The position numbers and the translations under genes were made by a program. Shown piece by piece: positions 7,690-14,969 of a stretch of 64,000 nucleotides of DNA. This DNA is from an uncultured Prevotellaceae bacterium (GTDB taxonomy: Bacteria; Bacteroidota; Bacteroidia; Bacteroidales; Bacteroidaceae): positions 91,115 to 155,114 of the forward strand of contig CACYPF010000004.1 of assembly GCA_902776195.1 (NCBI GenBank), read 5' to 3'. The first letter of the stretch is position 1. Each line of letters begins with the position of its first letter. Below the pieces are notes generated by a model. The model saw only the letters and a list, made by a program, of their open reading frames with translations. It was not told the origin of the DNA and did not search any database.

Positions 7690-9231
7690 CTATTGTAATT
7701 TCTTTAGCAGACTGGCGATGCTTACCTTATCCTCGATGATAGCGGCGAGGTCTGAGATATTCACACGCTCCTGCTCCATAGTGTCACGGAAGCGGAGGGT
7801 CACCTTGCCATCGTTGAGTGAGTCATGGTCGACGGTGACGCAGTACGGGGTACCGATAGCGTCCTGACGACGATAGCGCTTACCAATAGAGTCTTTCTCA
7901 TCATACTGGCAGTTGAAGTGGAACTTCAGATCGTTGATGATCTCACGTGCCTTCTCGGGCAGACCGTCTTTCTTGACCAGCGGCATCACGGCGAGTTTCA
8001 CAGGTGCCAGTGCTGCAGGCAGTTTCAGTACCACACGGGTCTCCCCATTCTCGAGTTTCTCCTCGCAGAACGAGTGACACATGATAGAGAGGAACATACG
8101 GTCGACACCGATAGAGGTCTCGATGACGAACGGTGTATAGCTCTCGTTGGTCTGTGGGTCGAAGTATTTGATGCTCTTGCCAGAGTATTTCTCATGCTGC
8201 GAGAGGTCGAAGTTCGTACGGGAGTGGATACCCTCCACCTCCTTGAAACCGAAAGGCATCTTGAACTCGATGTCGGTAGCGGCATTGGCATAGTGAGCGA
8301 GCTTTTCGTGGTCGTGGAAACGGTAGTTCTCTGCACCGAAGCCCAGTGCCTGGTGCCATGCCATACGGGTCTGCTTCCACTTGGGGAACCACTCCAGCTC
8401 GGTACCGGGTGCTACGAAGAACTGCATCTCCATCTGCTCGAACTCACGCATACGGAAGATGAACTGACGTGCCACGATCTCGTTGCGGAATGCCTTACCG
8501 ATCTGTGCGATACCGAAAGGAATCTTCATACGTCCCGTCTTCTGCACGTTCAGGTAGTTGACGAAGATACCCTGTGCCGTCTCAGGACGCAGGTACACCT
8601 TCATACTGCCGTCGGCACTGGCGCCCATCTCCGTGGAGAACATCAGGTTGAACTGGCGCACGTCGGTCCAGTTGCGGGTACCGCTGATAGGACATACGAT
8701 CTCCTCGTCGAGGATAATCTGCTTCAGCTCGTCCAGGTCGGGTCCCTGCATGGCAGCGGCATAGCGGGCATGCAGCGCGTCACGCTTCTCCTTGGTCTCC
8801 TTCACACGCTCTGAGGTCTCCATATACTTCGCCTCGTCAAAACTGTCACCGAAACGCTTGCGTGCCTTCTCCACCTCTTTCTGGATCTTCTCGTCATACT
8901 TGGCGATCTGGTCCTCGATGAGCACGTCAGCACGATAGCGCTTCTTGGAGTCGCGGTTGTCGATAAGGGGGTCGTTGAAAGCGTCCACGTGTCCGGAAGC
9001 CTTCCATATAGTGGGGTGCATAAAGATGGCGGAGTCGATACCCACGATATTCTCGTGCAACAGGACCATTGACTTCCACCAGTATTCCTTGATATTATTC
9101 TTCAACTCCACGCCGTTCTGACCGTAGTCATACACAGCGCCTAATCCATCGTAGATTTCACTGCTGGGAAACACGAAACCGTACTCCTTGCAGTGGCTCA
9201 CGATTTTCTTAAATACATCTTCTTGTGCCAT
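7690..9231 (-). CDS. glyQS: Glycine--tRNA ligase (dimeric, eukaryote/archaeal type)
   Basis: A class II synthetase of 513 residues charging tRNA-Gly. Motif 2 is visible as GKAFRNEI followed by FRMREFEQMEMQFF. Motif 3 is SIGVDRMFLSIM, and the catalytic core holds RPETAQGIFVNY. The C-terminal anticodon-binding domain begins near LAPVKLAVMPLV. A longer reading frame reaches 9273, but the start at 9231 (MAQEDVFKKIV) was chosen because the promoter box 9262-9270 lies inside that extension and the family normally starts at this point. The FKBP lipoprotein gene follows at once. Confidence 0.96.
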   Translation of the reverse strand: MAQEDVFKKIVSHCKEYGFVFPSSEIYDGLGAVYDYGQNGVELKNNIKEYWWKSMVLLHENIVGIDSAIFMHPTIWKASGHVDAFNDPLIDNRDSKKRYRADVLIEDQIAKYDEKIQKEVEKARKRFGDSFDEAKYMETSERVKETKEKRDALHARYAAAMQGPDLDELKQIILDEEIVCPISGTRNWTDVRQFNLMFSTEMGASADGSMKVYLRPETAQGIFVNYLNVQKTGRMKIPFGIAQIGKAFRNEIVARQFIFRMREFEQMEMQFFVAPGTELEWFPKWKQTRMAWHQALGFGAENYRFHDHEKLAHYANAATDIEFKMPFGFKEVEGIHSRTNFDLSQHEKYSGKSIKYFDPQTNESYTPFVIETSIGVDRMFLSIMCHSFCEEKLENGETRVVLKLPAALAPVKLAVMPLVKKDGLPEKAREIINDLKFHFNCQYDEKDSIGKRYRRQDAIGTPYCVTVDHDSLNDGKVTLRFRDTMEQERVNISDLAAIIEDKVSIASLLKKLQ

Positions 9232-9261
9232 AAATAATACTGTAATTTCGAAATGATGGGT

Positions 9262-9270
9262 GCAAAGGTA
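9262..9270 (-). promoter_or_regulatory. Promoter -7 box of glyQS
   Basis: On the minus strand it reads TACCTTTGC, 30 bases before the chosen ATG at 9231. Confidence 0.7.
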
Positions 9271-9537
9271 CAAAATAATTGAGAATTAAGAATTGACAAT
9301 TGACAATTTTATGTGTATTTGCAACATTATTTAATATTAAAGAACTGCTTATATATAGAGAATCAGCGGTTGACATGGAGTCAGCAGGTCTGTTGACTTA
9401 GAGTCAGCAACCTTGTCGACTGGAGTCAGCAAGCCTGTTGACTGGAGTCGACAAGTGATCAGGATGCTTGTAACAACCGCTTTGAACGGCTCTTCACATC
9501 GATGACAACGGCACTTACAACAGCACTGGACGCTTTC
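9271..9537. other. Intergenic gap with AT-rich short repeats and a repeat array
   Basis: There is no coding sequence here. From 9280 to about 9310 there are overlapping copies of GAATT/GACAATT, a common low-complexity motif in Bacteroidetes spacers. Bases 9369-9458 hold a separate palindromic repeat array. The rest, 9459-9537, shows nothing I can name. It lies downstream of the HU-like gene, whose terminator I could not identify with confidence. Confidence 0.6.
9369..9458. repeat. Four tandem palindromic units of 22-23 bp
   Basis: Units start at 9369, 9392, 9415 and 9437. Each carries a near-palindrome of the form GTYGACTNGAGTCRRC (for example GTCGACTGGAGTCAGC and GTTGACTGGAGTCGAC), separated by 5-7 variable bases. 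There are no spacers of CRISPR length. Arrays with the same period and copy number but other sequence occur at 23574-23661, and a degenerate one at 63709-63890. Confidence 0.8.
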
Positions 9538-10200
9538 TCACTTCCTGGTGTGTGGATAATAACAGACAGTACCCCCTATCTTCCGAGGAAACAAATAGGG
9601 AGAAGGAGTGACACAAAGACGGTTGAGCCATTTGTTTGCCATATACCTCGTTATTCCGAAAAGGCACATCATGTCACGGCAAGTCAGCATCTCATGACCG
9701 TTAAACCACTCGTCAAGCCGCTTTCTGACTTGCTCCTCCGTCTGCTCGGTAGAGTGCCCCACCCGGCCTCTGCCCGTAGCATTGATGAAATGGTAGCCGT
9801 GCTCGTTCAGTTGTTTGAGGAACTGTCGGTCGGGTGTGAAGCCGACCGTGTCGATACACACGTCATTACCGGTAATCTTGGCAGGGTCGGTAAACTGGAT
9901 TTTCAGTTCGTTACCATACTCGTCATAGCGTGGACGGAAGCCCAGTTTCAGGTAGAACGTCCCCAACCCCTCCAAGTGCAGCCGCAGGTTGTCCGTCAAC
10001 TGGTTGATGATCTCCCGTTCCAACACGGTCAACGCCGCCTCCATCAGTTCCGGACGAAACAAGTTCGTATTCTTCAAATGCCTTAGGAGGTAAGCCTTCC
10101 CTACCGTCTCACTCGTCTCATGTCTCACCTGATACGTATCGTTCCCCTCGCTGTCTTTCTGCGGGTTCCGATGCACACTGAATTTGATATTGTAGCCCAT
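9538..10200 (-). CDS. HU-like DNA-binding protein with extra C-terminal helix-turn-helix-like region
   Basis: A 220-residue protein. Residues 1 to about 125 match the Bacteroidetes HU-related family (TIGR01201 type): MGYNIKFSVHRNP, then SETVGKAYLLRHLKN and a GLGTFYLKLGFR strand that would form the DNA-clasping arm. Residues from about 160 to 220 are an addition. The LTCRDMMCLFGITRYMANK stretch looks like a helix-turn-helix, followed by LFPRKIGGTVCYYPHTRK, which could be a wing. Typical members are about 125-160 residues, so this one is long. It is divergent from the GlsB gene, with an imperfect palindrome between them. A nucleoid or regulatory role is inferred. Confidence 0.75.
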   Translation of the reverse strand: MGYNIKFSVHRNPQKDSEGNDTYQVRHETSETVGKAYLLRHLKNTNLFRPELMEAALTVLEREIINQLTDNLRLHLEGLGTFYLKLGFRPRYDEYGNELKIQFTDPAKITGNDVCIDTVGFTPDRQFLKQLNEHGYHFINATGRGRVGHSTEQTEEQVRKRLDEWFNGHEMLTCRDMMCLFGITRYMANKWLNRLCVTPSPYLFPRKIGGTVCYYPHTRK

Positions 10201-10226
10201 AGTTGCTAATTTGGTTAATTATGGAT

Positions 10227-10235
10227 GCAAAGATA
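10227..10235 (-). promoter_or_regulatory. Promoter -7 box of the HU-like gene
   Basis: On the minus strand it reads TATCTTTGC, 27 bases before the ATG at 10200. Confidence 0.7.
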
Positions 10236-10254
10236 GTGAGAATCGAGCGAAATA

Positions 10255-10279
10255 CCAAAGAAAAACTCGTTTTTCTTGG
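10255..10279. promoter_or_regulatory. Imperfect palindrome between divergent promoters
   Basis: CCAAAGAAAAAC and GTTTTTCTTGG face each other across two bases, with one extra A in the left arm. A second pair of inverted words, TTTGGTTAA at 10210-10218 and TTAACCAAA at 10281-10289, flanks it. The position between the HU-like and GlsB promoters suggests an operator, but no regulator is identified. Confidence 0.45.
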
Positions 10280-10298
10280 CTTAACCAAATTTTTGCAC

Positions 10299-10307
10299 TA
10301 CCTTTGC
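10299..10307 (+). promoter_or_regulatory. Promoter -7 box of the GlsB/YeaQ gene
   Basis: TACCTTTGC, 57 bases before the ATG at 10364. Confidence 0.7.
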
Positions 10308-10363
10308 ATCATCCCTTGATACAGGGGTGATACAACAGAAAGAACTTTAAAACAATAAGAATT

Positions 10364-10603
10364 ATGGGACTGATTGGTTCAATTATCATTGGATGTTTGG
10401 CTGGCTTCGTAGCCGGTAAGTTGATGAAAGGTGGCGGTATGGGCTTCATCATGAATCTCGTACTCGGACTCTTCGGTGGTCTGCTGGGCGGATGGCTGTT
10501 CGACCAGTTAGGTATCACATGGGGCGGCGTGCTGGGACAGCTCGGTACAGCCATCGTCGGTGCGGTCGCTATCCTTTGGGTTGCTTCCCTCATCAAGAAA
10601 TAA
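10364..10603 (+). CDS. GlsB/YeaQ/YmgE family stress-response membrane protein
   Basis: A 79-residue, very Gly-rich inner-membrane protein with three hydrophobic helices: IGSIIIGCLAGFVAGKL, then GFIMNLVLGLFGGLLGGWLF, then VGAVAILWVASLI. It closes with KK. Length and the GGGMGF motif after helix 1 match the transglycosylase-associated (Tgly_assoc) family. Members are induced by general stress in other bacteria, but their molecular job is unclear. The neighbouring Hsp20 and small sigma factor fit a stress-response patch. The start follows a clear promoter at 10299-10307. Confidence 0.88.
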   Translation: MGLIGSIIIGCLAGFVAGKLMKGGGMGFIMNLVLGLFGGLLGGWLFDQLGITWGGVLGQLGTAIVGAVAILWVASLIKK

Positions 10604-10669
10604 AGACAGCGTACTCACTACGAAGAAGCAATCTTATTTGCTTTACTAAAGGCGCAGGCAAACCCTTTT

Positions 10670-10707
10670 CCTGACAGATTGACACATAACAATGTCAACT
10701 TGTCAGG
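10670..10707. promoter_or_regulatory. Strong interrupted inverted repeat upstream of hsp20
   Basis: CCTGACA and TTGACA on the left (10670-10684) mirror TGTCAA and TGTCAGG on the right (10693-10707) around an 8-base centre, so two half-site pairs are nested. Its centre lies about 30 bases upstream of a possible sigma-54 promoter. It could be an activator or repressor site, and it lacks a T-run, so it is not an obvious terminator. Confidence 0.5.
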
Positions 10708-10717
10708 ATTCATTTTA

Positions 10718-10733
10718 TTGGCACATAAGTTGT
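10718..10733 (+). promoter_or_regulatory. Possible sigma-54 (-24/-12) promoter of hsp20
   Basis: TTGGCACATAAGTTGT has the -24 TTGGCAC element and a -12 TTG(T) element. The first G of each is 12 bases apart, as in RpoN promoters, but the usual final C of TTGC is T. No TAnnTTTGC box is seen close to this gene, which supports a different promoter type. It is a pattern match only. Confidence 0.4.
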
Positions 10734-10825
10734 ACTACCTAAAGTGAACGCCGATGCGAAAGCAGAGGCAAAAGAGAAAAAACAACATTAATAAACAATT
10801 AAAAATAGAATTAGGAGGTATGATT

Positions 10826-11248
10826 ATGTTACCAGTATTCAAAAACAGTTGGTTCCCAACAGTATTCGATGATTTCATGAACAACGATATGATGGCTTGC
10901 GCCACAACTACCGCTCCCGCAGTCAACGTCAAGGAAGACGAGAACGCTTACACCATGGAGGTTGCCGCTCCTGGTATCAAGAAGGAGTATTGCCGGGTGC
11001 ACATCAACGATGACGGCAACCTGTGCGTAGCCATCGAGAACAAGATGGAGCATAAAGAGGAGGACAAGAAGCAGCACTACCTGCGCCGTGAGTTCAGCTA
11101 CAGCAACTACCAGCAGAACTACTCACTGCCTGAGGATGTCAACAAGGACGGTATCTCAGCAAAGGTGGAGAACGGTATCCTGACCGTCGTGCTGCCGAAG
11201 ATGAAGAAGGAGGAGACGAAGGTCTCACGTATGATTGAGATTTCATAA
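10826..11248 (+). CDS. Hsp20/alpha-crystallin small heat shock protein
   Basis: A 140-residue cytoplasmic chaperone that holds unfolding proteins. The N-terminus (MLPVFKNSWFPTVFDDF) is typical of Bacteroidetes Hsp20. The alpha-crystallin domain runs from about residue 30 (AVNVKEDENAYTMEVAAPG) to VENGILTVVLPK, and the closing RMIEIS tail carries the I-x-I-type motif. AGGAGG at 10813-10818 decides the start: it lies 7 bases before this ATG but only 1 base before another ATG at 10820. A longer frame to 10754 has no ribosome site. A terminator follows at 11271. Confidence 0.92.
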   Translation: MLPVFKNSWFPTVFDDFMNNDMMACATTTAPAVNVKEDENAYTMEVAAPGIKKEYCRVHINDDGNLCVAIENKMEHKEEDKKQHYLRREFSYSNYQQNYSLPEDVNKDGISAKVENGILTVVLPKMKKEETKVSRMIEIS

Positions 11249-11270
11249 TGGAATCATGTTGAGACAAGAG

Positions 11271-11310
11271 AAGAAATCCAGATGAAAATTTGGATTTCTT
11301 TTTTTTTCTT
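11271..11310 (+). terminator. Intrinsic terminator after hsp20
   Basis: AAGAAATCCA and TGGATTTCTT pair over 10 bp around a 10-base loop, followed by a run of T. The stem sits right against the promoter of the next gene. Confidence 0.7.
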
Positions 11311-11312
11311 CT

Positions 11313-11321
11313 TACTTTTGC
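11313..11321 (+). promoter_or_regulatory. Promoter -7 box giving a very short or absent leader
   Basis: TACTTTTGC ends only 3 bases before the ATG of the sigma factor gene at 11325. Transcription starting at the usual distance would begin at or next to the start codon, so the mRNA is probably leaderless or nearly so. Confidence 0.65.
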
Positions 11322-11324
11322 ACT

Positions 11325-11888
11325 ATGACAAACGAAGACAAGAAACAACGTGACGAACTCGTAAGCAAGAACATAGGCTATGTGGTGACACTGGCACGTC
11401 AGTACTCATCAGAACTACTGTCTACCGACGACCTCATCAGTGAGGGCAGTATCGGTATGATCAAGGCGGCGGAGAAATACGACCCCAGCCGCGGCAAACC
11501 GTTCGTCACCTTTGCTGCTCCCTATATCCGCCACAGCATCGAGGAGGCGATCCGCAAAGTGACAGGTGAGGTTCCTGTCCTCTCCACTGACGAGTCGTTA
11601 CCTGTGGGCTCAAAGAATAATTACACGCTATTGAACGTTCTGGAAGACAAGGACGCTCCCAAGGCTGACCATGGTGTTGAGCAGAATGCGCTATCAGACG
11701 ACCTGGTGCGTGCCATCGGTTTTCTCAACGAGAGGGAGCAGGCTGTTATCCGTGGCATCTACGGTGTGGATGAGGAGCGTAAGACAATGGCAGAAATAGG
11801 GATGGCACTGGGACTGAAGCGGGAGCGGGTGCGCCAGATAAGAGACAAAGCCCTACGCAAGTTGCGTAAGGCTTCGTCAAGCGATTAA
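11325..11888 (+). CDS. Small sigma-70 family factor lacking region 3
   Basis: A 187-residue RNA polymerase sigma factor. Region 2 is clear (LVSKNIGYVVTLARQY, STDDLISEGSIGMIKAAEKY, the -10-binding FVTFAAPYIRHSI). Region 4 is clear too (LNEREQAVIRGIYGV, then the helix-turn-helix MAEIGMALGLKRERVRQI). Between them is only a stretch like the RpoD 3.2 linker (VLSTDESL...NVLEDKDAP), so region 3.0/3.1 is missing. Bacteroidetes RpoD is about 286 residues, which makes this a shortened RpoD-like alternative factor, not an ECF factor. It sits after hsp20 and the GlsB gene, so a stress role is plausible but inferred. Confidence 0.85.
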   Translation: MTNEDKKQRDELVSKNIGYVVTLARQYSSELLSTDDLISEGSIGMIKAAEKYDPSRGKPFVTFAAPYIRHSIEEAIRKVTGEVPVLSTDESLPVGSKNNYTLLNVLEDKDAPKADHGVEQNALSDDLVRAIGFLNEREQAVIRGIYGVDEERKTMAEIGMALGLKRERVRQIRDKALRKLRKASSSD

Positions 11889-11903
11889 GCGGTTAGCGGG
11901 TTT

Positions 11904-14468
11904 TCAGAAGCTAAACGCTATTACATATCTCATACCCCATTTCGGACTCGTCGGCAGGTCGTTATAGTTCAACCGGCGAACATACTCCACATGGAAGAAC
12001 TTGAAGATGTTATGGATGCCCAGAACAATCTCAGCATAAGGACGGTCCGGATCCATGACATGAGAGCCCTTTGGGAAATACATCAGACGATGATTGCCCG
12101 CATTCTCAGGCAGGAACGGGTTGTTCTTGTCGGAGAGTTCACCCCACAGCATGCGTACACCGATATATTCACGCCAATGCAGTTTGTTAAGCAGTGGGAT
12201 ACGGTTGAATATCTTACCGTTCAGGTCCCATGACACCATCAGCGACGCGAAACGGTCATTGAGGAACTCCATCGTATTGATAAGGTTGAAAGTCTCCGGC
12301 AGGATAACATACGACTGGTTGGCAGCAGGATGAATCAAGAGCGGATAAGGTACCTGATTCCACTGCATACCTCCCTTCAGGGAGATGTCGAGTTTACCCC
12401 AACTACTCAGCCAAAAGCGCTTGTAGATATGCAGTTCTGTGTAGTTATAAGAATACTGTCCCCCGAAGACACCGTCGAAGCCCATTGTATGAGAGACGCT
12501 GAATACAGGAGCGTCAAGGTTGATGACACGACGGCGCAACTTATTATTGATATACGTCTCACCAGGGGCATAGCGTAGTTTTGCCGTCACCTCAGTGGTG
12601 CGCATATACTCTCCGTTTCCCGTCCTGAAGAACTCCTCACGGGGTGCGCTATTCAGTGCACGGAAAGACATCTTGCCACATGCCTCGTTCTCCTCCAGTT
12701 TTCCAATCAGCGTAGCCTTTAATCCCCAGTCAGTCTCATAATCGAAGGTCACCTGCTGACGGTTATAGTACATCATCTTATCCGTATCAGCCCATTTGAA
12801 CGCCACCATGAAGTTATCCTTATCGGTGTCCATGAAGCGGTCGCCCGGTGAACATACGTCACGTGCCACCTGGATGCTCATGGTACGCCTCGGGAACTCA
12901 TGCGGCAAGTATTTCTTCGGGTTGATGGAATAGGTGAACTCCGCATTATAATAGTTCTGATGACTGCCCCATCCACGACCATAGTAACCTGACAGGAAGA
13001 AATGCTTCGAGAGGTTGGCAGTGGTCTTCAGACTCAGTCGGCTGCGCCATCCGTCAACGTAGTTATGCGACAGGATCGTGTTGACTGGACAGATATCGAT
13101 ATAGTTGGGCGTATTCGTCTCTATCGAGTTCTCAAAGAGCGCCTTCAGTCCGAAGATGACATACTTCATGCCTTTGATATTCTCGATGCGGTGGATGAAC
13201 TTATCCATCGAACCCTCGCTCTTAGTCAGCTCCACCTGCCGATACTGGTTCCAGAAAGCGTCATCACGCATCTGCGCATCCGCCTCCGTCACCTCAGGAG
13301 CTAAGCCACGGAACAGCTTCTTGGGAATAGGGTCAAAAGCATAATCCCTCATGCGGGTTGTACGAGTCACTATCAACTGACGCATGAAACTCAGCAGCTC
13401 CAGCTCTGTCGACATGTCATCCTTCGTCAGCACCCACTGTCCGTTAGGCAGTTTCTCATACTCCTGCAATATCTTCACGTTCTTCACGAAGTTGACGTTA
13501 CTCTGCTTCGGAATCGTCATCTCACAACGGCGGACATGCAAGGTGGAATCCTTGAGAATATAAAGGTCACCACGGAAGCCCATGTCATTCTGATTGTTAG
13601 GAAGGAAATGCAGATGAATACAACTGTCCCGCTCAATAGCCAGCGTGTCCTCGATATAATAGCGGTAGAAACCGATACCCTCCTTGGAGATAGGCGAGAT
13701 AAAGGGATACTGCAACAGACGGATATGGTCCTGATAAAGGTCGATATCAGTAAACACATCCTTGATGACCGTATTGACGATATCACCAGTCTGGAAGATA
13801 TTGTTCACACCCTTCGACGACTGTCCCTGGATAATGACTTTCTCCGAATGGGGGTCTTTGCGGTAAACCTTCTGCGAGACCGTCTCATCGACACTCACCG
13901 GCAGGATCAGCTTGCCTGTGGCACTGCTCGTCTCCACCTGCTCTACCAGCCATGGGTGTTTCTTAAAGGGTCCCTGCTCCAACTGTTCGGGCTTCAGGTC
14001 ATTGAGTGACGTGGTGATTTTCTCGTATTTATTATACTGATAATAGTCGTTGACAGCGAGGTCAGTCTTTTTCTTCGCTTCCACTACTCTCTTCATCAGC
14101 TCGACAGCTGGATTATTCTTACGGCTATAGCGACTACGCTTTGCCTTAACAGTCACCTCTGCCAGCATCTGCCTATCAGGTTTCAATGCGACATTCAGTT
14201 TCGCCTTTGTCTTGGCGTTGACATTGATGATACGCGTTTTGTAGCCTACAGCACTGAATGTGATATTCCATCCCTCATGACGTGCTATAGAGTAACGGCC
14301 CTCACCATTGGAGATCACATTGATATGGTGACCCTTATATACCACACTGGCATAGGGGATACTGTCACCAGTCTCGGCATCAGTGACATAACCTGTAATC
14401 TGCTGGGCGTGAATTTCCACTCCCAACAGACAGATGATACTTAGTAGATATACTTTCAGTTTCGTCAT
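11904..14468 (-). CDS. DUF5686 outer-membrane protein with carboxypeptidase-like regulatory domain
   Basis: An 854-residue exported protein. A signal peptide (to about residue 22, ending EIHAQ) is followed by a carboxypeptidase-regulatory-like beta domain (ITGYVTDAETGDSIPYASV) of about 90 residues, as in TonB-dependent receptors. DUF5686 follows and fills the rest. The second half is rich in alternating aromatic strands and ends in the aromatic residue of MRYVIAFSF, which suggests a beta barrel in the outer membrane. It is the last gene of the ketosynthase operon, 3 bases after the LolA-like gene. Its function is not known. The context suggests a part in placing the operon's product in the outer membrane. 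Confidence 0.82.
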   Translation of the reverse strand: MTKLKVYLLSIICLLGVEIHAQQITGYVTDAETGDSIPYASVVYKGHHINVISNGEGRYSIARHEGWNITFSAVGYKTRIINVNAKTKAKLNVALKPDRQMLAEVTVKAKRSRYSRKNNPAVELMKRVVEAKKKTDLAVNDYYQYNKYEKITTSLNDLKPEQLEQGPFKKHPWLVEQVETSSATGKLILPVSVDETVSQKVYRKDPHSEKVIIQGQSSKGVNNIFQTGDIVNTVIKDVFTDIDLYQDHIRLLQYPFISPISKEGIGFYRYYIEDTLAIERDSCIHLHFLPNNQNDMGFRGDLYILKDSTLHVRRCEMTIPKQSNVNFVKNVKILQEYEKLPNGQWVLTKDDMSTELELLSFMRQLIVTRTTRMRDYAFDPIPKKLFRGLAPEVTEADAQMRDDAFWNQYRQVELTKSEGSMDKFIHRIENIKGMKYVIFGLKALFENSIETNTPNYIDICPVNTILSHNYVDGWRSRLSLKTTANLSKHFFLSGYYGRGWGSHQNYYNAEFTYSINPKKYLPHEFPRRTMSIQVARDVCSPGDRFMDTDKDNFMVAFKWADTDKMMYYNRQQVTFDYETDWGLKATLIGKLEENEACGKMSFRALNSAPREEFFRTGNGEYMRTTEVTAKLRYAPGETYINNKLRRRVINLDAPVFSVSHTMGFDGVFGGQYSYNYTELHIYKRFWLSSWGKLDISLKGGMQWNQVPYPLLIHPAANQSYVILPETFNLINTMEFLNDRFASLMVSWDLNGKIFNRIPLLNKLHWREYIGVRMLWGELSDKNNPFLPENAGNHRLMYFPKGSHVMDPDRPYAEIVLGIHNIFKFFHVEYVRRLNYNDLPTSPKWGMRYVIAFSF

Positions 14469-14471
14469 TGA

Positions 14472-14969
14472 TTATTTCTTGAAGGTATATTCCATATAGC
14501 CTCCACTTCTGTCATTCATGCGCAGGGTCTTGAAGGTTGAGGTCTTGGTATCGACAACCAATACGAACGAGGTAAACATCTGGCGTTTCTTACCTGTCGG
14601 GGTAATGGTAATCGTCTCCACTCCACCATTCTTGGTTACGGTAAGATTGTCACCTGCCGGTATCGGGCTACCGTTGATGACTGCCTCCAAAACAGCTTGG
14701 AATGTAGCGAACATCGGGTTACGACGACTATCTGTCACATGTTTCTTCTTACCCATTGTCATCGTGAACTTCGTCCCATCCATGATGAGTTGGTCACGAT
14801 TTTCATCTGTAGAGATACAGACGTATGACGGTTTACGAATCGTCAATGTACCAGTAGTTACCACATCTGTCTTCAGTGCTTTCTTATGTGTTACCTTAGT
14901 AACGGTTTGTGCATTTACACTTGCAAAACATGCAAATAGACAGAACAAGAATAAAACAATCTTTTTCAT
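14472..14969 (-). CDS. LolA-like periplasmic carrier protein
   Basis: A 165-residue secreted protein with a cleavable signal (MKKIVLFLFCLFACFASVNAQ). The mature part is a single beta-rich domain resembling LolA/LppX lipid-binding folds: TGTLTIRKPSYVCIST, then LIMDGTKFTMTMGKK and a closing GYMEYTFKK. Such LolA-like proteins are regular members of aryl polyene and flexirubin clusters, where they are thought to carry the lipid-like product across the periplasm. The start overlaps the end of the ketoreductase gene by 4 bases. It is unlikely to be the general LolA for lipoproteins, given the operon. Confidence 0.75.
   Translation of the reverse strand: MKKIVLFLFCLFACFASVNAQTVTKVTHKKALKTDVVTTGTLTIRKPSYVCISTDENRDQLIMDGTKFTMTMGKKKHVTDSRRNPMFATFQAVLEAVINGSPIPAGDNLTVTKNGGVETITITPTGKKRQMFTSFVLVVDTKTSTFKTLRMNDRSGGYMEYTFKK

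Noticed and set aside
7825-8814. Open frame of 329 codons opposite glyQS
   Set aside because: It is a shadow of the synthetase gene with Leu/His/Thr-rich low-information sequence and no start signals.
9280-9310. GAATT/GACAATT repeats as a regulatory element
   Set aside because: Short AT-rich word repetition of this kind is common in Bacteroidetes spacers, and nothing here marks it as special.
9369-9458. CRISPR array
   Set aside because: Units are directly joined with only 5-7 variable bases, there are no spacers of 30 bases or so, and no cas genes are present.
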